Source: Microbacterium capsulatum
GTDB taxonomy: Bacteria > Actinomycetota > Actinomycetes > Actinomycetales > Microbacteriaceae
DNA: 64,000 nt
Direction of reading: 5' to 3'
Assembly: GCF_030865425.1 (NCBI RefSeq)
Contig: NZ_JAVFCB010000001.1
Span: 173,482-237,481, forward strand
Shown one piece after another: positions 62,128 to 64,000 of the stretch (position 1 is its first letter; every line of letters begins with the position of its first letter). Position numbers and translations under genes: made by a program. The notes under the pieces were generated by a model. It had not been told where the DNA came from. It worked only from the letters and a program-made list of their open reading frames with translations, and did not search any database.

Positions 62128-63240
62128 ATGACCATCGGACTTCCCCTTCAGGCACCGTCCCCCTCCGGCCTCATCTGGCGGATCACCCGCAACGAGGACG
62201 CCGCCTCCGACGCCGAGCGCGCGGAGATCCTGCAGAGCCCCGGCTTCGGCGTGCACTTCACCGACCACATGGTCGACCTGTGCTGGTCGGACAAGGGCGG
62301 CTGGCACCGCCCCCGCGTCTCGCCCTACGGCCCGATCCAGCTCGACCCCGCGGCCGCCGTGCTGCACTACTCGCAGGAGATCTTCGAGGGGCTCAAGGCG
62401 TACCGTCACGCCGACGGCTCGGTGTGGACCTTCCGCCCCGACCGGAACGCGGCCCGCCTGCAGCGCTCCGCGCGCCGCCTCGCCCTGCCCGAGCTGCCCA
62501 CCGAGCTGTTCATCGAGTCGCTCAAGCAGCTCCTCGCGGTCGACTCGGCCTGGGTGCCCAGCAACGCCGAGGAGAGCCTGTACCTGCGGCCGTTCATGTT
62601 CGCCAAGGAGGCCTTCCTCGGCGTCCGCGCCGCGAAGAAGGTCGCCTACTACCTCATCGCCAGCCCGGCCGGACCGTACTTCCCGACCGGCGTCGCCCCG
62701 GTGAGCATCTGGCTGTCCACGAACTACGCGCGTGCCGGCCACGGCGGCACGGGCGCCGCGAAGACCGGAGGCAACTACGCCTCGAGCCTGCTGCCGCAGG
62801 CGGAGGCCTACGAGAAGGGCTGCCAGCAGGTGCTCTTCCTCGACGGCGAGTACATCGAGGAGCTCGGCGGCATGAACGTCGTCCTCGTCACGCGCGACGG
62901 CCGCCTGATCACCCCCGAGTCCGACTCGATCCTCGAGGGCATCACCCTCGCGTCGATCCTCGAGCTCGCGAAGGACCGCGGCCTGACCGTCGAGCAGCGC
63001 AAGCTCTCGATCAACGAGTGGCGCGAAGGCGCCGCCTCCGGCGAGATCATCGGCGCCTTCGCGTGCGGCACCGCCGCTGTGGTCGTGCCGATCGGAAAGC
63101 TGATGGCCGAGGACTTCGAGATCGTGCACGAGGGCCCGGAGTCGACCGAGCTGGCCATGTCGCTGCGCGAGGAGCTCACCGACATCCAGTACGGCCGCCG
63201 CGAGGACACGCACGGCTGGCTCGTCCGCCTGGACGCCTGA
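62128..63240 (+). CDS. ilvE: Branched-chain amino acid aminotransferase
   Basis: A 370-residue class IV PLP enzyme. The PLP lysine is in GAAKTGGNYASSLLPQ; EELGGMNVVLV and ACGTAAVVVPIG complete the site. It performs the last step of valine, leucine and isoleucine synthesis. ATG 62128 follows AGGACACGAATC. Confidence 0.95.
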   Translation: MTIGLPLQAPSPSGLIWRITRNEDAASDAERAEILQSPGFGVHFTDHMVDLCWSDKGGWHRPRVSPYGPIQLDPAAAVLHYSQEIFEGLKAYRHADGSVWTFRPDRNAARLQRSARRLALPELPTELFIESLKQLLAVDSAWVPSNAEESLYLRPFMFAKEAFLGVRAAKKVAYYLIASPAGPYFPTGVAPVSIWLSTNYARAGHGGTGAAKTGGNYASSLLPQAEAYEKGCQQVLFLDGEYIEELGGMNVVLVTRDGRLITPESDSILEGITLASILELAKDRGLTVEQRKLSINEWREGAASGEIIGAFACGTAAVVVPIGKLMAEDFEIVHEGPESTELAMSLREELTDIQYGRREDTHGWLVRLDA

Positions 63241-63333
63241 CCCGCCCCACCCCGATGCCGCCGGCCTCGGCGGCCCACCGGCCGCCGAGGCGGCGCACGG
63301 ACTGCGGACGCCGCAGAGGAGAGGATCCTTTCG

Positions 63334-64000
63334 ATGAAGCTCGCCATGGTCGGACTCGGACGGATGGGCGCCAACATCGTGCGCCGCCTGATGCGCGGAG
63401 GGCACGAGTGCGTCGTCTACGACGTCAACCCCGATGCCGTCGCGGCGCTCGTGGCGGAAGGGGCGATCGGCGCGACCGACTACGCCGACCTGGCCGCCAA
63501 GCTCGACGGGCCGCGCGTGGTGTGGCTGATGATCCCGGCCGGGCTCACCGGCCGCGTCGTCGACGAGCTCTCCGCCGTGCTCCAGCCCGGCGACATCCTC
63601 ATCGACGGCGGCAACTCGAACTACCGCGACGACGTGCGCCGGGCCAAGGCGCTGCGCGAGAAGGGCCTGAACTACGTCGACGTCGGCACGAGCGGCGGCG
63701 TGTTCGGCCTCGAGCGCGGCTACTGCCTCATGGTCGGCGGCCCGGACGAGGCCGTCGCGACGATCACGCCGATCCTGGAGACCGTGGCCCCGGGCGTCGG
63801 CGAGATCGAGCGCACGCCCGGCCGCGCGGGGGCGCTCGCGCCCGAGGAGCTCGGCTTCCTGCACTGCGGCCCCTCCGGCGCCGGACACTTCGTGAAGATG
63901 GTGCACAACGGCATCGAGTACGGCATCATGGCGGCCCTCGCCGAGGGCCTCAACCTGCTCGAGAACGCCGACGCCGGGATCCGCGAGGCGGAGCACTCCG
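63334..64000 (+). CDS. gnd: 6-phosphogluconate dehydrogenase, decarboxylating (3' truncated by window)
   Basis: The first 222 codons are present. [20 protein letters not shown] binds the coenzyme; [11 protein letters not shown] and [20 protein letters not shown] are family motifs; the catalytic lysine is in [14 protein letters not shown]. The YCLMVGG form and shorter layout match the GntZ/YqeC type. It converts 6-phosphogluconate to ribulose-5-phosphate. The gene runs off the right edge. AGAGGAGAGGA precedes the ATG. Confidence 0.92.
   Translation, partial: MKLAMVGLGRMGANIVRRLMRGGHECVVYDVNPDAVAALVAEGAIGATDYADLAAKLDGPRVVWLMIPAGLTGRVVDELSAVLQPGDILIDGGNSNYRDDVRRAKALREKGLNYVDVGTSGGVFGLERGYCLMVGGPDEAVATITPILETVAPGVGEIERTPGRAGALAPEELGFLHCGPSGAGHFVKMVHNGIEYGIMAALAEGLNLLENADAGIREAEHS

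Overview
The window is 64 kb of high-GC actinobacterial chromosome. Gene content and style point to Microbacteriaceae, probably Microbacterium or a close relative: ALAA-tagged tmRNA, a ClgR/PopR-like regulator beside paired clpP genes, an ECF42-type sigma factor with a YCII-domain partner, DtxR-type iron boxes, tRNA without an encoded CCA, and the GGTCGTTGAGCGAG palindromic repeat family. The genus is an inference. Nearly everything is densely packed single-copy housekeeping or accessory DNA; the one clear mobile element is integrated in ssrA.

Layout. 0.1-5 kb: XRE regulator converging on two clpP-like genes, dapF, a class I methyltransferase and hflX. 5-7 kb: a secreted repeat protein with an LAPTG wall-sorting tail. 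7.2-14.4 kb: ssrA (tmRNA), its 3' end used as attachment site by a 6.75-kb element bounded by a 19-bp direct repeat (7512-7530 and 14261-14279). The element carries a tyrosine integrase, two excisionase-like proteins, a primase/helicase-type ATPase, a cluster of GTCCT/AGGAC palindromes that may be its origin, and two runs of tiny genes overlapping by 4 nt, one of which encodes a terminase-small-subunit-like HTH protein. It resembles a minimal phage satellite or replicating integrative element. 14.4-16.8 kb: an operon of two secreted Ser/Thr-rich proteins and a SipW-type signal peptidase. 17-24.9 kb: YCII protein, LtrA family, two lipoproteins, hisN-like phosphatase, tRNA-Lys, small conserved proteins, and a MarR-MFS pair. 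25-28.6 kb: IclR regulator divergent from a CoA-transferase pair and thiolase.

29-35.8 kb: an adenylation-carrier-acyltransferase fusion preceded by an iron box and divergent from an MFS exporter, then otsA-otsB (trehalose). 35.8-40.3 kb: ilvB-ilvN-ilvC with a long leader and a 195-bp tandem repeat downstream. 40.3-44.1 kb: a ferric-iron ABC transporter under a second iron box. 44.2-54 kb: a glycan locus with two GH29 alpha-L-fucosidases, a ROK repressor, a carbohydrate ABC transporter, a ROK kinase and an M81 (MlrC-like) peptidase; the same ACATCGGATGT palindrome lies before both transcription units. 54-64 kb: two small membrane proteins, serA, a YCII/ECF42 pair, TetR-MFS, leuB, ilvE and the start of gnd. 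Branched-chain amino acid synthesis (ilvBNC, leuB, ilvE) is spread over this window.

Ten genes share the pattern TANNNT, then exactly 6 nt, then the start codon. This marks them as probably leaderless transcripts, and it helps fix several starts.
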